A stretch of DNA of 64,000 nt. Source: Roseibium denhamense (GTDB lineage Bacteria; Pseudomonadota; Alphaproteobacteria; Rhizobiales; Stappiaceae). Of the stretch, positions 9,543-18,098 are shown piece after piece. The position numbers were made by a program, and so were the translations under genes. The notes beneath the pieces are model-generated. The model was not told the DNA's origin. It saw nothing but the letters and a program-made list of their open reading frames with translations, and did not search any database. The stretch is from contig NZ_SMLZ01000103.1 of NCBI RefSeq assembly GCF_009711415.1, forward strand, positions 1 through 64,000, written 5' to 3'. Position 1 is the first letter of the stretch. Every line of letters begins with the position of its first letter.

Positions 9543-10823
9543 ATGCTGGAACGTGTTGAGGCAATGACAACCGAGGCGCTCATGGCCGATATCGGGCAGC
9601 GGGCCCGGGCCGCCGGACGGATCCTTGCAACAGCTCCAGGTGAGGTAAAAGACCGGGCCTTGCGTGCTATGGCGGCCGCAGTCCGCGAAGCGGCTCCGGA
9701 GATCTTGGATGGGAATGCGCGGGACGTAGACGCCATGAAGGCCAATGGCCAAACAGCGGCGTTTCTTGATCGTGGAACATTGACAGAAGAGCGGATTGAG
9801 GCAATCGCAGCCGCGCTGGAAGATATCGTTGCGCTCAAGGACCCGGTCGGAGATGTCATTGCGGCCTGGGAGCGTCCAAACGGATTAAAGATTGAACGCG
9901 TTCGCACGCCCTTGGGGGTGATCGGCGTGATTTACGAAAGCCGCCCGAACGTGACTGCGGATGCCGGGGCGCTTTGCCTCAAGGCCGGCAATGCCGTTGT
10001 TCTGCGCGGCGGCTCCGACACGATCCATTCCAACCGCGCCATTCATGCTTCCTTGCAGAAAGGTCTGGCTGTGGCAGGTCTTCCGGAAGACGCCATTCAG
10101 ATCGTCCCAGTCACAGACCGGGCGGCTGTCGGCGAGATGCTGAAAGGCCTTAACGGCAATTTGGATGTGATTGTCCCGCGCGGCGGGCGCAGCCTGGTGG
10201 AACGTGTTCAAACGGAAGCGCGCGTTCCCGTTTTTGCTCACCTGGAAGGCCTGGTTCATATATTTGTCGACAAGTCTGCGGATCTGGACAAGGCCGTTGC
10301 GATTGTCAAAAACTCAAAGCTGCGGCGGACGGGTATTTGCGGCGCCTTGGAAACCTTGCTGGTGCATAAGGATATTGCCGGAAGCCACCTCCCGGCCATC
10401 TTGGATGCCTTGAACCAGGAGGGATGTGAAATCCGCGGCGATGATGGCATCCGTGCCTTCGGTCCCGGAATTCTTGAGGCAACGGAAGAAGACTGGTCGA
10501 CCGAGTACCTGGATAAAATCCTGTCCGCGATGATCGTTCCGGATCTGGATACGGCGATTGCCCATATCGCGAAATACGGCTCCAATCACACGGATTGCAT
10601 CATCACGGAAGACCAGGCTGCCGCGGACCGCTTTCAGGCTGAAGTCGATTCGGCCATTGTCCTGCACAATGCGTCTACGCAGTTTGCAGATGGTGGTGAA
10701 TTCGGGATGGGGGCGGAAATCGGGATTGCCACAGGGCGGATGCATGCGCGCGGCCCGGTTGGTGTCGAGCAGCTCACCAGTTTCAAATACAAGGTACATG
10801 GGACAGGCCAGACGCGGCCATGA
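9543..10823 (+). CDS. proA: Glutamate-5-semialdehyde dehydrogenase (gamma-glutamyl phosphate reductase)
   Basis: It reduces gamma-glutamyl phosphate with NADPH in the second step of proline synthesis. The protein has about 426 residues and shows [25 protein letters not shown], the catalytic-cysteine segment [12 protein letters not shown] and [14 protein letters not shown]. Candidate starts are GTG 9522 and ATGs at 9528, 9543 and 9564. 9543 is preferred because GAAGG precedes it and it gives a normal family length, but the start is uncertain by up to 14 residues. The stop overlaps the nadD start by ATGA. Confidence 0.95.
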   Translation: MLERVEAMTTEALMADIGQRARAAGRILATAPGEVKDRALRAMAAAVREAAPEILDGNARDVDAMKANGQTAAFLDRGTLTEERIEAIAAALEDIVALKDPVGDVIAAWERPNGLKIERVRTPLGVIGVIYESRPNVTADAGALCLKAGNAVVLRGGSDTIHSNRAIHASLQKGLAVAGLPEDAIQIVPVTDRAAVGEMLKGLNGNLDVIVPRGGRSLVERVQTEARVPVFAHLEGLVHIFVDKSADLDKAVAIVKNSKLRRTGICGALETLLVHKDIAGSHLPAILDALNQEGCEIRGDDGIRAFGPGILEATEEDWSTEYLDKILSAMIVPDLDTAIAHIAKYGSNHTDCIITEDQAAADRFQAEVDSAIVLHNASTQFADGGEFGMGAEIGIATGRMHARGPVGVEQLTSFKYKVHGTGQTRP

Positions 10824-11452
10824 GTCCTTTGAATCTTGGCAGCGGACTGGATCGCGATTGGCTCAAACTGCCGCATTGTGAGCCCGGAAACCGGATTGGC
10901 ATTTTCGGCGGGTCATTCAATCCCCCGCATTCCGGTCACCGGCTGGTTGCCGCAACGGTTCTGAAGCGGCTCGGTCTGGATCAAGTCTGGTGGTTGGTGA
11001 CGCCGGGCAATCCACTGAAGAGCCACAGCGATCTAGCGCCGCTGGAAATGCGCCTGCACATGACCAGCGCACTTGCGGATCACCCGCGCATGAAGGTAAC
11101 CGCCTTTGAGACGGTTCTCGGCACGCCCTATACGGCCAAGACCTTGTTGGCCTTGCGGGCCATGCGTCCGGCAGTGCGATTCGTTTGGGTGATGGGCGCC
11201 GACAATCTTGCCAGCTTCCACAAGTGGCAGGACTGGCGCCAGATTGTCGGTTCTGTTCCGGTTGCTATCGTCGACCGTCCTGGGGCTTCGCTGTCCGTAT
11301 TGTCCTCACCCATGGCAAAAAGCTTTGAAAAATATAGGCTTCCTGAGGAGCGCGCGGCGCGCCTGCCGGACATGACTGCTCCAACCTGGACCTTTTTACA
11401 CACACCCTTGGACCAAAGCTCGTCCACGGACCTGCGGCAACGGCAGGCATAG
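10820..11452 (+). CDS. nadD: Nicotinate-nucleotide adenylyltransferase
   Basis: The 210-residue protein joins ATP and nicotinate mononucleotide to make deamido-NAD. It shows the nucleotidyltransferase signature [14 protein letters not shown] (near residue 31), [12 protein letters not shown] and the C-terminal SSTDLRQR (ISSTxIR-type) motif. About 28 residues precede the signature, a longer leader than in E. coli. It is translationally coupled to proA through ATGA. Confidence 0.95.
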   Translation: MSPLNLGSGLDRDWLKLPHCEPGNRIGIFGGSFNPPHSGHRLVAATVLKRLGLDQVWWLVTPGNPLKSHSDLAPLEMRLHMTSALADHPRMKVTAFETVLGTPYTAKTLLALRAMRPAVRFVWVMGADNLASFHKWQDWRQIVGSVPVAIVDRPGASLSVLSSPMAKSFEKYRLPEERAARLPDMTAPTWTFLHTPLDQSSSTDLRQRQA

Positions 11453-11486
11453 TAAACACAGGGTTTTCCAAGAAATTTCCGATGTC

Positions 11487-11516
11487 TTGAAAATGCCAAA
11501 CGGGAAGCGGTATTAT
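11487..11516 (+). promoter_or_regulatory. Candidate sigma-70 promoter for rsfS-rlmH
   Basis: TTGAAA (11487-11492) and TATTAT (11511-11516) are 18 bases apart, just after nadD. A 7-bp hairpin (GGCCGTG-ATGGG-CACGGCC, 11523-11541) lies at the expected transcript start and has no T-run, so it is probably not a terminator. This promoter would separate rsfS-rlmH from the proBA-nadD unit. Confidence 0.5.
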
Positions 11517-11656
11517 AGGGGCGGCCGTGATGGGCACGGCCATGCATCGGTCAACCGGTTCCGTACCCAAAACGGGTGACGTGTGCAGTCGGACGTAACG
11601 GTTCGTGACGACGTTGGATACGGACGGATAAACGGCGAAAGGCAATACACCTGACC

Positions 11657-12067
11657 ATGACCCTTGATAGCGGGCGGGCACCAGTGTCCTCCCCTCTGCA
11701 GGCTTCCGTAGGCGCAGACCTTGCGGCAGACCTCCTCGATGCGGTCCTCTCCAGTCTCGAAGACTCCAAAGCTGAGGACCTTGTTACCCTCGACATCGCA
11801 GGCAAAAGTTCGCTGGCCGATCACATGGTGATCGTGTCCGGGCGCTCCCATCGGCATGTGGGTGCGATCGCGGATCATTTGTTGCGGGATCTGAAAACCG
11901 CTGGAGCCGGAACGGCGACGGTGGAAGGCCAGTCCACATGCGATTGGGTGCTGATCGATGCGGGAGACGTGATCATTCACATTTTCCGTCCGGAGGTTCG
12001 CGGTTTCTACAATCTTGAAAAGATGTGGGCGCCAGAGACGGACGAAGCACCGCAATATATCGGGTAA
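11657..12067 (+). CDS. rsfS: Ribosome silencing factor (Iojap/RsfS)
   Basis: The 136-residue protein matches RsfS from about residue 25: LLDAVLSSLEDSKAEDLVTLDI, then SSLADHMVIVSGRSHRHV and WVLIDAGDVIIHIFRPEVRGFYNLEKMW. RsfS binds L14 and blocks subunit joining when nutrients are short. The N-terminal 20 residues are extra and poorly conserved, so a later start is possible. It lies between nadD and rlmH, as in most bacteria. Confidence 0.95.
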   Translation: MTLDSGRAPVSSPLQASVGADLAADLLDAVLSSLEDSKAEDLVTLDIAGKSSLADHMVIVSGRSHRHVGAIADHLLRDLKTAGAGTATVEGQSTCDWVLIDAGDVIIHIFRPEVRGFYNLEKMWAPETDEAPQYIG

Positions 12068-12155
12068 AACGGAAGCGGCAGGCCCCGATGCGGGGCCAGC
12101 CTGTTCCGGTTCTAATACGCAGACAAAAACCGGAAAGCGTTCCGGCGGAGCTTTT

Positions 12156-12638
12156 ATGCGCTTTACCCTCGCATGCGTCGGCAAGATGAAGGCCGGCGCA
12201 GATAAAGACTTGTTTGACCGGTATATGGAACGCGCCCGGAAATCCGGAAAAGGCCTGGGCATCTCGGGTCTTGAGCTCAAGGAGTTTCCGGAAAGCCGCC
12301 AGCAAAGACCTCAGGACCGGAAAAGCGATGAAGCTTCATTGATTCTCCAGTCTTTACCGCCAGCGGCCAAGCTGGTTGTTCTTGATGAGAACGGTCAACA
12401 TCTGTCCAGCGATACCTTTTCAAAAAAGCTAGAGGCCTGGAAGGATCAGGGTGTTCCTGAGGTATTCTTCGCTATTGGGGGTGCCGATGGTCACGGCCGG
12501 GAGCTTTTGGAGCGGGCGGATTTAAAACTCGCCCTCGGTGCCATGACCTGGCCTCATCAAATTGCCCGGATCCTGCTGGCCGAACAGATTTACCGCGCCA
12601 TGACCATCCTCTCCGGGCATCCTTATCATCGGGTTTGA
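12156..12638 (+). CDS. rlmH: 23S rRNA pseudouridine-1915 N3-methyltransferase
   Basis: RlmH is a SPOUT-fold enzyme that methylates pseudouridine 1915 in helix 69 of 23S rRNA. The 160-residue protein has MRFTLACVGKMKAG at the start, LDENGQHLSSDTF, and the AdoMet-binding knot region FFAIGGADGHG followed by GAMTWPHQIARILLAEQIYRA. The ATG at 12156 gives the family start; an open frame extends upstream but is not protein-like. The helix-69 knot glycines are present, so it should be active. Confidence 0.95.
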   Translation: MRFTLACVGKMKAGADKDLFDRYMERARKSGKGLGISGLELKEFPESRQQRPQDRKSDEASLILQSLPPAAKLVVLDENGQHLSSDTFSKKLEAWKDQGVPEVFFAIGGADGHGRELLERADLKLALGAMTWPHQIARILLAEQIYRAMTILSGHPYHRV

Positions 12639-12682
12639 CACCGCTGGTCTAGCTGTAATTTGCCGCAATATGAGGTCGCGCT

Positions 12683-13180
12683 TTGTCGAATGCTCCTGTC
12701 CTGGAAACGGAACGCCTGCACTTGTGCCCGATGACGATGGAGCACTGGCCGGACTATTTTGACTTCATGACGTCAGACCGCTCTGCCGGGATGGGTGGGC
12801 CTTTCGATGCAAAAATGTCCTGGGCACTTTTTTGTCATGACACCGCGCAATGGTCCTTGATGGGGCACGGCGCTCTCATGATCACAGATAAGCAGTCCGG
12901 TATGTGTTTCGGGCAGGTTGGCATCAATCATGGGCCTTTGTTCCCGGAGCACGAGTTGGGCTGGTTGGTCTATCCGCAAGCCGAAGGCAAAGGTCTGGCG
13001 TTTGAAGCTGCCCGGCGCATGGCAACCTGGGCCCGCGACGAACGGCAGCTGCCCTCGCTCGTCAGTTATGTGGATCAGGACAACATTCGATCCCGAAAGC
13101 TGGCGGAGCGGCTGGGGGGAGTTCTGGATCCGAGAGCCGCCCGGCCAGAGCCGGAAGATCTTGTCTACCGGCATTATTGA
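12683..13180 (+). CDS. GNAT family N-acetyltransferase (isolated)
   Basis: A 165-residue acetyltransferase: LETERLHLCPMTMEHWPDY at the start, HELGWLVYPQAEGKGLAFEAA (about residues 91-111, acetyl-CoA loop), and VDQDNIRSRKLAERLGG. It begins with TTG at 12683 behind GAGG with seven-base spacing; no in-frame ATG is near. It is the fifth RimJ/RimL-like gene in the first 13 kb but is not part of the coupled array. The substrate is unknown. Confidence 0.8.
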   Translation: MSNAPVLETERLHLCPMTMEHWPDYFDFMTSDRSAGMGGPFDAKMSWALFCHDTAQWSLMGHGALMITDKQSGMCFGQVGINHGPLFPEHELGWLVYPQAEGKGLAFEAARRMATWARDERQLPSLVSYVDQDNIRSRKLAERLGGVLDPRAARPEPEDLVYRHY

Positions 13181-13263
13181 TTGATCGGAGAGATAAATTG
13201 GCTTCCGAATGGCCGGCTCCGCTTGAGCAACTCAACCTTGGGAATTCTGGGAAAGGCATCCGC

Positions 13264-13278
13264 GTGACATGATGTCAC
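13264..13278. promoter_or_regulatory. Perfect 15-base palindrome, possible operator
   Basis: GTGACATGATGTCAC is a perfect odd palindrome (7-bp arms, central G) in the 279-base spacer between the acetyltransferase and the EnvC-like gene. It has no T-run and is too small for a terminator. Such symmetry is typical of a dimeric repressor site, but no regulator gene adjoins it. Nothing else stands out in this spacer. Confidence 0.3.
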
Positions 13279-13459
13279 CAGCACCGCTGCCTGCGTGTCG
13301 CCGTATTCGGCACGTACCACGGCAAAGTGATCGCGGGTTGCGAAGGTTTCCGATGTCCGGAGGCATCATGGTAAACTCTTCGTTAACGGGCGCCGTATAA
13401 CGCTGTCACTTGATTTATTGGGAGCAGTGACCGGTTTGGTGGAGGATTGCAGCAAGGGC

Positions 13460-14827
13460 ATGCGGCCTGAACGTAGCGGTGTTGGGCGGAACGCCTGGCT
13501 TTTGCGCATCGGGATGGTATTCGCCCTGAGTTTCGCAGCGCCGGCGCTTGCCACAGACAGCGCATATGAGACGGAACAGGCTGCGCGCACCATATCTGCG
13601 GAAGTCGACGCTGCGCTGGAGCGCAAGTCTCTCCGGGAACAGGAACTGGCTGCGTTGACGCGCGATATTGATCTGTCCACAGATCGTCAGGCAGCCATCG
13701 CACGTGAAATCCGGTCGCTTGATCGTGACCGCGAAACACTGAATGCAAAGATCATCAACACGGCCGACACCATCAAAGGGCTTGAAACCGAATTGACGGA
13801 CACTGAACGGCGCCTACGTAGTCTTGGAGAAAATGAGGACGCCGTTCGCATGTCGTTAATCGCAAGGCGCGATATTTTGGCCGAAGTTCTTGCAGCCCTT
13901 CAACGTCTTGGGAAAAGACCTCCACCCGCCCTGGCGGTACGGCCCAGCGATGCTTTATCGGCGGTCCGCAGCGCGATTCTCTTGAATGCGGTGATGCCCG
14001 AACTCAAGGTGGAAACCGAGGCACTTGCTGCAGATCTTGCCGAGTTGAACAGGCTCAAATCGGTGATTGCAGACGAAAAGAAGCGCCTGCGCGGCGATGC
14101 GATGCGATTGGCTGAGGAAAAGTCGCGGCTGGAACTTCTCTTGAGTGCCAAAAGGCAGGAACATCAAAAATCAGTGCGGACGCTCGAGACGGAGCAGGCC
14201 CGCGCACAGGAATTGGCAGCGCAGGCTGGGTCCTTGAAAGAGCTTATTGCCACGCTGGAAGAAGAAATTGCCAGCGCCCGCGAGGCGGCGGAGAAGTCGC
14301 GGCAAGCGGCTTTGGAAAACGAGCAGACAGCCTCGCGCAAGTTTGACCCGTTTTCTGATCCTGCCAGACTTGCGCCAGCTGTGGCATTCGAAGAGGCTAA
14401 GGGCAAGCTGCCGCTTCCTGTTGCCGGGACCTTTTTAAAGGACTTCGGACAGGAAGATGAATTCGGCGGTGTGACGGAAGGTCAATCTATTGCCACAAGG
14501 CCAGGGTCTAATGTGACTTCACCGGCTGACGGATGGGTGGTTTATTCAGGACCGTTCAGGTCATTCGGCCAGCTCTTGATCCTGAACACCGGAGACGGGT
14601 ACCATGTGCTCCTGGCCGGAATGGACCGGATAGATGCAGAGTTGGGGCAATTCGTTCTCGCCGGCGAACCGGTCGGTGAGATGGGCGCAACCCGGTGGGC
14701 AAGTGCGTCAACGTTTGGCATGGGCTCGACCCAGCCAATATTGTATGTTGAATTTCGGAAGGACGGCCGTGCGATCGATCCCGCATCTTGGTGGGCTCGC
14801 ACAGAAGAAGAAAAGGCTCGCGGATGA
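13460..14827 (+). CDS. EnvC-like periplasmic murein hydrolase activator (degenerate M23)
   Basis: The protein of about 455 residues starts with a signal peptide (WLLRIGMVFALSFAAPALA). A long coiled coil (about 35-310) follows, then a C-terminal LytM/M23 domain (about 325-450). The M23 zinc ligands are not intact: the first H-x3-D is replaced by FGQEDEFGG and the final H-x-H by YVEFRKDG. That is the EnvC pattern, in which the domain activates amidases instead of cutting peptidoglycan. The ATG at 13460 is preferred over a TTG at 13418. The stop overlaps the ctpA start by ATGA. Confidence 0.85.
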   Translation: MRPERSGVGRNAWLLRIGMVFALSFAAPALATDSAYETEQAARTISAEVDAALERKSLREQELAALTRDIDLSTDRQAAIAREIRSLDRDRETLNAKIINTADTIKGLETELTDTERRLRSLGENEDAVRMSLIARRDILAEVLAALQRLGKRPPPALAVRPSDALSAVRSAILLNAVMPELKVETEALAADLAELNRLKSVIADEKKRLRGDAMRLAEEKSRLELLLSAKRQEHQKSVRTLETEQARAQELAAQAGSLKELIATLEEEIASAREAAEKSRQAALENEQTASRKFDPFSDPARLAPAVAFEEAKGKLPLPVAGTFLKDFGQEDEFGGVTEGQSIATRPGSNVTSPADGWVVYSGPFRSFGQLLILNTGDGYHVLLAGMDRIDAELGQFVLAGEPVGEMGATRWASASTFGMGSTQPILYVEFRKDGRAIDPASWWARTEEEKARG

Positions 14828-16152
14828 TACGGAAAGCTTCCCTGCTGCTGGTGGGTGCCCTCATGGGGGCGGCTGCAGTCACGACACTGTCCCAAATGCC
14901 GTTCAACGTTTCAGGAGCTGCCAATGCTGCTGCAACGGATACGTACCGGCAGCTCAATCTGTTTGGTGACGTTTTTGAACGGGTGCGGTCAGATTATGTT
15001 GAGGTCCCGGACGACGCACAACTGATCGAAAGCGCCATCAACGGGATGCTCACGTCCTTGGACCCGCATTCCAGCTACATGTCCCCCAAGAGCTTCCGGG
15101 ACATGCAGGTGCAGACTCGCGGCGAGTTCGGCGGTCTTGGCATTGAAGTGACCATGGAAGATGGTCTGGTGAAAGTCGTCTCTCCGATCGACGAGACTCC
15201 TGCAGCGAAAGCGGGTGTTCTTGCAGGAGACTTGATCACCTATATCGACGGCGAACAGGTTCAGGGCCTCACCCTCAACGAAGCCGTCGAGAAGATGCGC
15301 GGGCCGGTTAAGACCGATATCGTGGTCACCATCCGGCGCTCGGGCGTGAATGAACCGATCGATATCACGATTACCCGGGATATCATTCGCATCCGCTCGG
15401 TCCGCTGGCGTGAAGAAGACGACATCGGGTATGTGCGCGTCACACAGTTCAACGAACAGACCTTCGATGGCCTCAAGAAGGGCATTGAGGAAATGTCGGA
15501 AAGCATCGGGGATGACAAGCTGAAGGGCTTCGTGATCGATCTGCGCAACAATCCGGGCGGTCTGCTTGATCAGGCGATTGCCGTATCGGACGCCTTCCTC
15601 GACCGGGGCGAAATCGTCTCCACCCGCGGCCGGGAAGCGGACGAAACCCAGCGCTTCAACGCGCGCGCCGGTGACCTGACGAACGGCAAGCCGGTCATTG
15701 TTCTGGTGAATGGTGGTTCCGCTTCAGCGTCTGAAATTGTGGCGGGTGCACTGCAAGACCATCGCCGGGCAACCATCCTCGGGACGCGGTCTTTTGGTAA
15801 GGGCTCCGTGCAGACGATCATTCCGCTTGGCGCAAACGGCGCGATCCGGCTGACCACGGCCCGCTACTACACGCCGTCTGGAACCTCTATCCAGGCCAAG
15901 GGGATCAATCCGGACATTGAGGCTCTGCAGGAGCTGCCGGAGGATCTGGTTGGCCGCGTGGACACCAAGGGCGAAGCTGGCTTGCGGGGCCACCTTGAGG
16001 CTGATGGCGAAGAAGAGTCCGGCAGCCAGGCCTATGTTCCCTCCGACCCTGACGAAGACACACAGTTGAACCTGGCGTTTGATCTGCTCCGCGGCGTTCA
16101 GGTGAACAGTGCCTTCCCTCCGGTGTCAGACAGCGCCGCTGTCAAAAACTGA
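14824..16152 (+). CDS. ctpA: Carboxy-terminal processing protease, S41 family
   Basis: This 442-residue periplasmic serine protease has a signal sequence (residues 1-30), then a PDZ domain (about 95-175, with GGLGIEV and PAAKAGVLAGDLI). A catalytic S41 domain follows, with the serine in NGGSASASEIVAGAL (about residue 302) and the lysine in GTRSFGKGSVQT. It degrades or trims envelope proteins and peptidoglycan hydrolases. Coupling to the EnvC-like gene through ATGA fits joint control of cell-wall hydrolysis. A strong terminator follows. Confidence 0.95.
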   Translation: MIRKASLLLVGALMGAAAVTTLSQMPFNVSGAANAAATDTYRQLNLFGDVFERVRSDYVEVPDDAQLIESAINGMLTSLDPHSSYMSPKSFRDMQVQTRGEFGGLGIEVTMEDGLVKVVSPIDETPAAKAGVLAGDLITYIDGEQVQGLTLNEAVEKMRGPVKTDIVVTIRRSGVNEPIDITITRDIIRIRSVRWREEDDIGYVRVTQFNEQTFDGLKKGIEEMSESIGDDKLKGFVIDLRNNPGGLLDQAIAVSDAFLDRGEIVSTRGREADETQRFNARAGDLTNGKPVIVLVNGGSASASEIVAGALQDHRRATILGTRSFGKGSVQTIIPLGANGAIRLTTARYYTPSGTSIQAKGINPDIEALQELPEDLVGRVDTKGEAGLRGHLEADGEEESGSQAYVPSDPDEDTQLNLAFDLLRGVQVNSAFPPVSDSAAVKN

Positions 16153-16161
16153 CAAGAAAAC

Positions 16162-16190
16162 TGTGCGCCGCTTGGCGGCGCACATTTACC
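16162..16190 (+). terminator. Terminator after ctpA
   Basis: TGTGCGCCGC and GCGGCGCACA form a perfect 10-bp stem with a three-base TTG loop, ten bases after the ctpA stop, followed by TTTACCTTT. Confidence 0.75.
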
Positions 16191-16266
16191 TTTCCGCCTT
16201 GTTCTGCGTATCACAAAAACAATGAAGTGCAGCCGGTAGTCCATCGGCTCCAGGACCGTAGGCAAG

Positions 16267-17418
16267 ATGTCGAGCGAAGACCTTTCAGCTCCCTTAGGAA
16301 TGGGCAAGAGACGCCTGGTGCGTCTTCCCTTCGGCTTGATCGGTGCGGGCATCTTCAGCGTGATCGCGGCGACAACTCTCATCTGGATCATGGTGGTTGA
16401 CGATCCGCTGGGCGGTGAGCCGGTTGCCGTTCTCCCTCTGGACAACATCGTCGAAGGCGTCACCTCTCAGGATATCGAGGTGGTCGAAATCCGGCCGACC
16501 GTTGGTGGGGACCTTGGGCCGAACCTGCGTCCTCAAATCAGTGGCGATCTGCTTGGCCCGCGCTATCAGATGATCATCCGGCCGGATGGCCTCGGCCCCG
16601 ATGCGCCGCTCAACAGTCTCTCAATCAACCCGGACCCGCGTGTGAGCGAACGGTCTGACTACGGTTTCCTGCCGAAAGTCAGTGACGCGGGCGTGCGCCC
16701 GCTTGATGCCTATGCCCGGCCCATCGTCACCGAGTTTTCCTCCATTCCCAAGATTGCGGTCATCATCAACGGTTTGGGTCTAAGCGAAACCGGAACCCAA
16801 AATGCGATCGACAAGCTGCCGGCCGAGGTGACGTTCGGGCTTGCGCCCTATGGCGGGGACCTTGATCTTTGGATGCAGCAGGCGCGCACCAAGGGTCATG
16901 AGCTGGTTTTGCAATTGCCGCTGGAGCCGTTCGATTTTCCGGACAATGATCCCGGCCCGCACACGCTGCTGGTCAGTTTGCGGCCGGACGAGATGCTTGA
17001 CCGGCTTGCCTATCTGCTCACACGGGTCACGAACTACGTGGGTGTGATCCCGGAAATGGGCGCTCGGTTTACGTCCACTGACACGTCCATGCAATTCCTC
17101 CTTGAAAAGCTGGAGGAACGGGGTTTGGCGTTTTTTGACAACGGCACCTCGTCCCGCAGTGTCGCCGGCCAGGTGGCCGACAAGGTGCGTATTCCTTTTA
17201 GTGCTGTTGATGTGGTTCTGGATGAAGTGCCGCGCGAAAGCAGTATTGATGCAAAGCTGTTGCAGCTTGAGGGGGTCGCCCGCGCACGCGGCGTGGCTGT
17301 TGCGGCCGGATCGGCCTTGCCGGTCACCGTACGCCAACTGGAAGAGTGGAGCCGCAGTCTTGAACAGCGCGGATTGCTACTTGTACCCGTCAGTGCCACG
17401 ATCGACAGGGACGAGTAG
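16267..17418 (+). CDS. Divergent polysaccharide deacetylase family protein (YibQ-like)
   Basis: The 383-residue protein has a basic cytoplasmic N-terminus, one membrane helix (about residues 24-46, LIGAGIFSVIAATTLIWIMVV) and a periplasmic domain. From about residue 155 it follows the divergent deacetylase family: PKIAVIINGLGLSETGT, LPAEVTFGLAPYGG, GHELVLQLPLEP and GVIPEMGARFTS. The family often lacks the full metal-binding set of true deacetylases, so catalytic activity is uncertain. It lies between ctpA and rppH, the usual place in Rhizobiales. Confidence 0.85.
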   Translation: MSSEDLSAPLGMGKRRLVRLPFGLIGAGIFSVIAATTLIWIMVVDDPLGGEPVAVLPLDNIVEGVTSQDIEVVEIRPTVGGDLGPNLRPQISGDLLGPRYQMIIRPDGLGPDAPLNSLSINPDPRVSERSDYGFLPKVSDAGVRPLDAYARPIVTEFSSIPKIAVIINGLGLSETGTQNAIDKLPAEVTFGLAPYGGDLDLWMQQARTKGHELVLQLPLEPFDFPDNDPGPHTLLVSLRPDEMLDRLAYLLTRVTNYVGVIPEMGARFTSTDTSMQFLLEKLEERGLAFFDNGTSSRSVAGQVADKVRIPFSAVDVVLDEVPRESSIDAKLLQLEGVARARGVAVAAGSALPVTVRQLEEWSRSLEQRGLLLVPVSATIDRDE

Positions 17419-17441
17419 CACGTTTTTAAACAGGTGGATTT

Positions 17442-17975
17442 GTGACAAAAGTCGATTTCGGGTCCGGTTTTCCAACGCCGGCTGAGGGCCTTCCCTACCG
17501 GCCATGTGTCGGCGTTATGTTGATCAATTCAAGCGGTAAGGTATGGATCGGCAAACGGTCTGACGGGTCTTCCGACCGCAACGCCTACGAGTTTGCCTGG
17601 CAGATGCCGCAGGGCGGTATCGACAAGGGGGAGGCGGCCGAACCGGCTGCGCGCCGCGAGCTTTACGAGGAAACATCCGTTTCTTCGGTTTCGCTTCTTG
17701 AGGAAGCGCCCGATTGGTTCGCCTATGATTATCCGGACGAGGTCATCCGGACGACACGGAAGGGCAAGTATCGGGGGCAGGCCCAGAAATGGGTCGCCTA
17801 CCGTTTTGACGGGCGCGATGACGAGATCAACATCTTGACGCCGCCTGACGGGCATTCGCCGGAGTTCTGCGAGTGGCGCTGGGAGGAGGCCAGCCGACTT
17901 CCGGAGTTGATCGTTCCCTTCAAAAGGCCCGTTTACCAGAAAGTCATTGCCGCTTTCTCGCATCTGACGGTCTGA
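17442..17975 (+). CDS. rppH: RNA pyrophosphohydrolase (Nudix)
   Basis: RppH removes pyrophosphate from the 5' end of primary transcripts and so starts mRNA decay. The 177-residue protein has YRPCVGVMLIN, WQMPQGGIDKGE and the Nudix box completed by ARRELYEETSV (about residues 52-76). The usual glycine of EETG is replaced by serine, a mild departure. It starts with GTG at 17442 behind AGGTGG. Confidence 0.93.
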   Translation: MTKVDFGSGFPTPAEGLPYRPCVGVMLINSSGKVWIGKRSDGSSDRNAYEFAWQMPQGGIDKGEAAEPAARRELYEETSVSSVSLLEEAPDWFAYDYPDEVIRTTRKGKYRGQAQKWVAYRFDGRDDEINILTPPDGHSPEFCEWRWEEASRLPELIVPFKRPVYQKVIAAFSHLTV

Positions 17976-18098
17976 GTCCCGGCGCTTGCAGTTTTCCTAA
18001 ACCGGCAGGTTTTGAAAACCGGCTGTCGTTTTTCAAACAGACATCCCTCTGGTGCAGCGATAAACTCGTCCCAATGATATGATTTGGGAGGTACGCCA

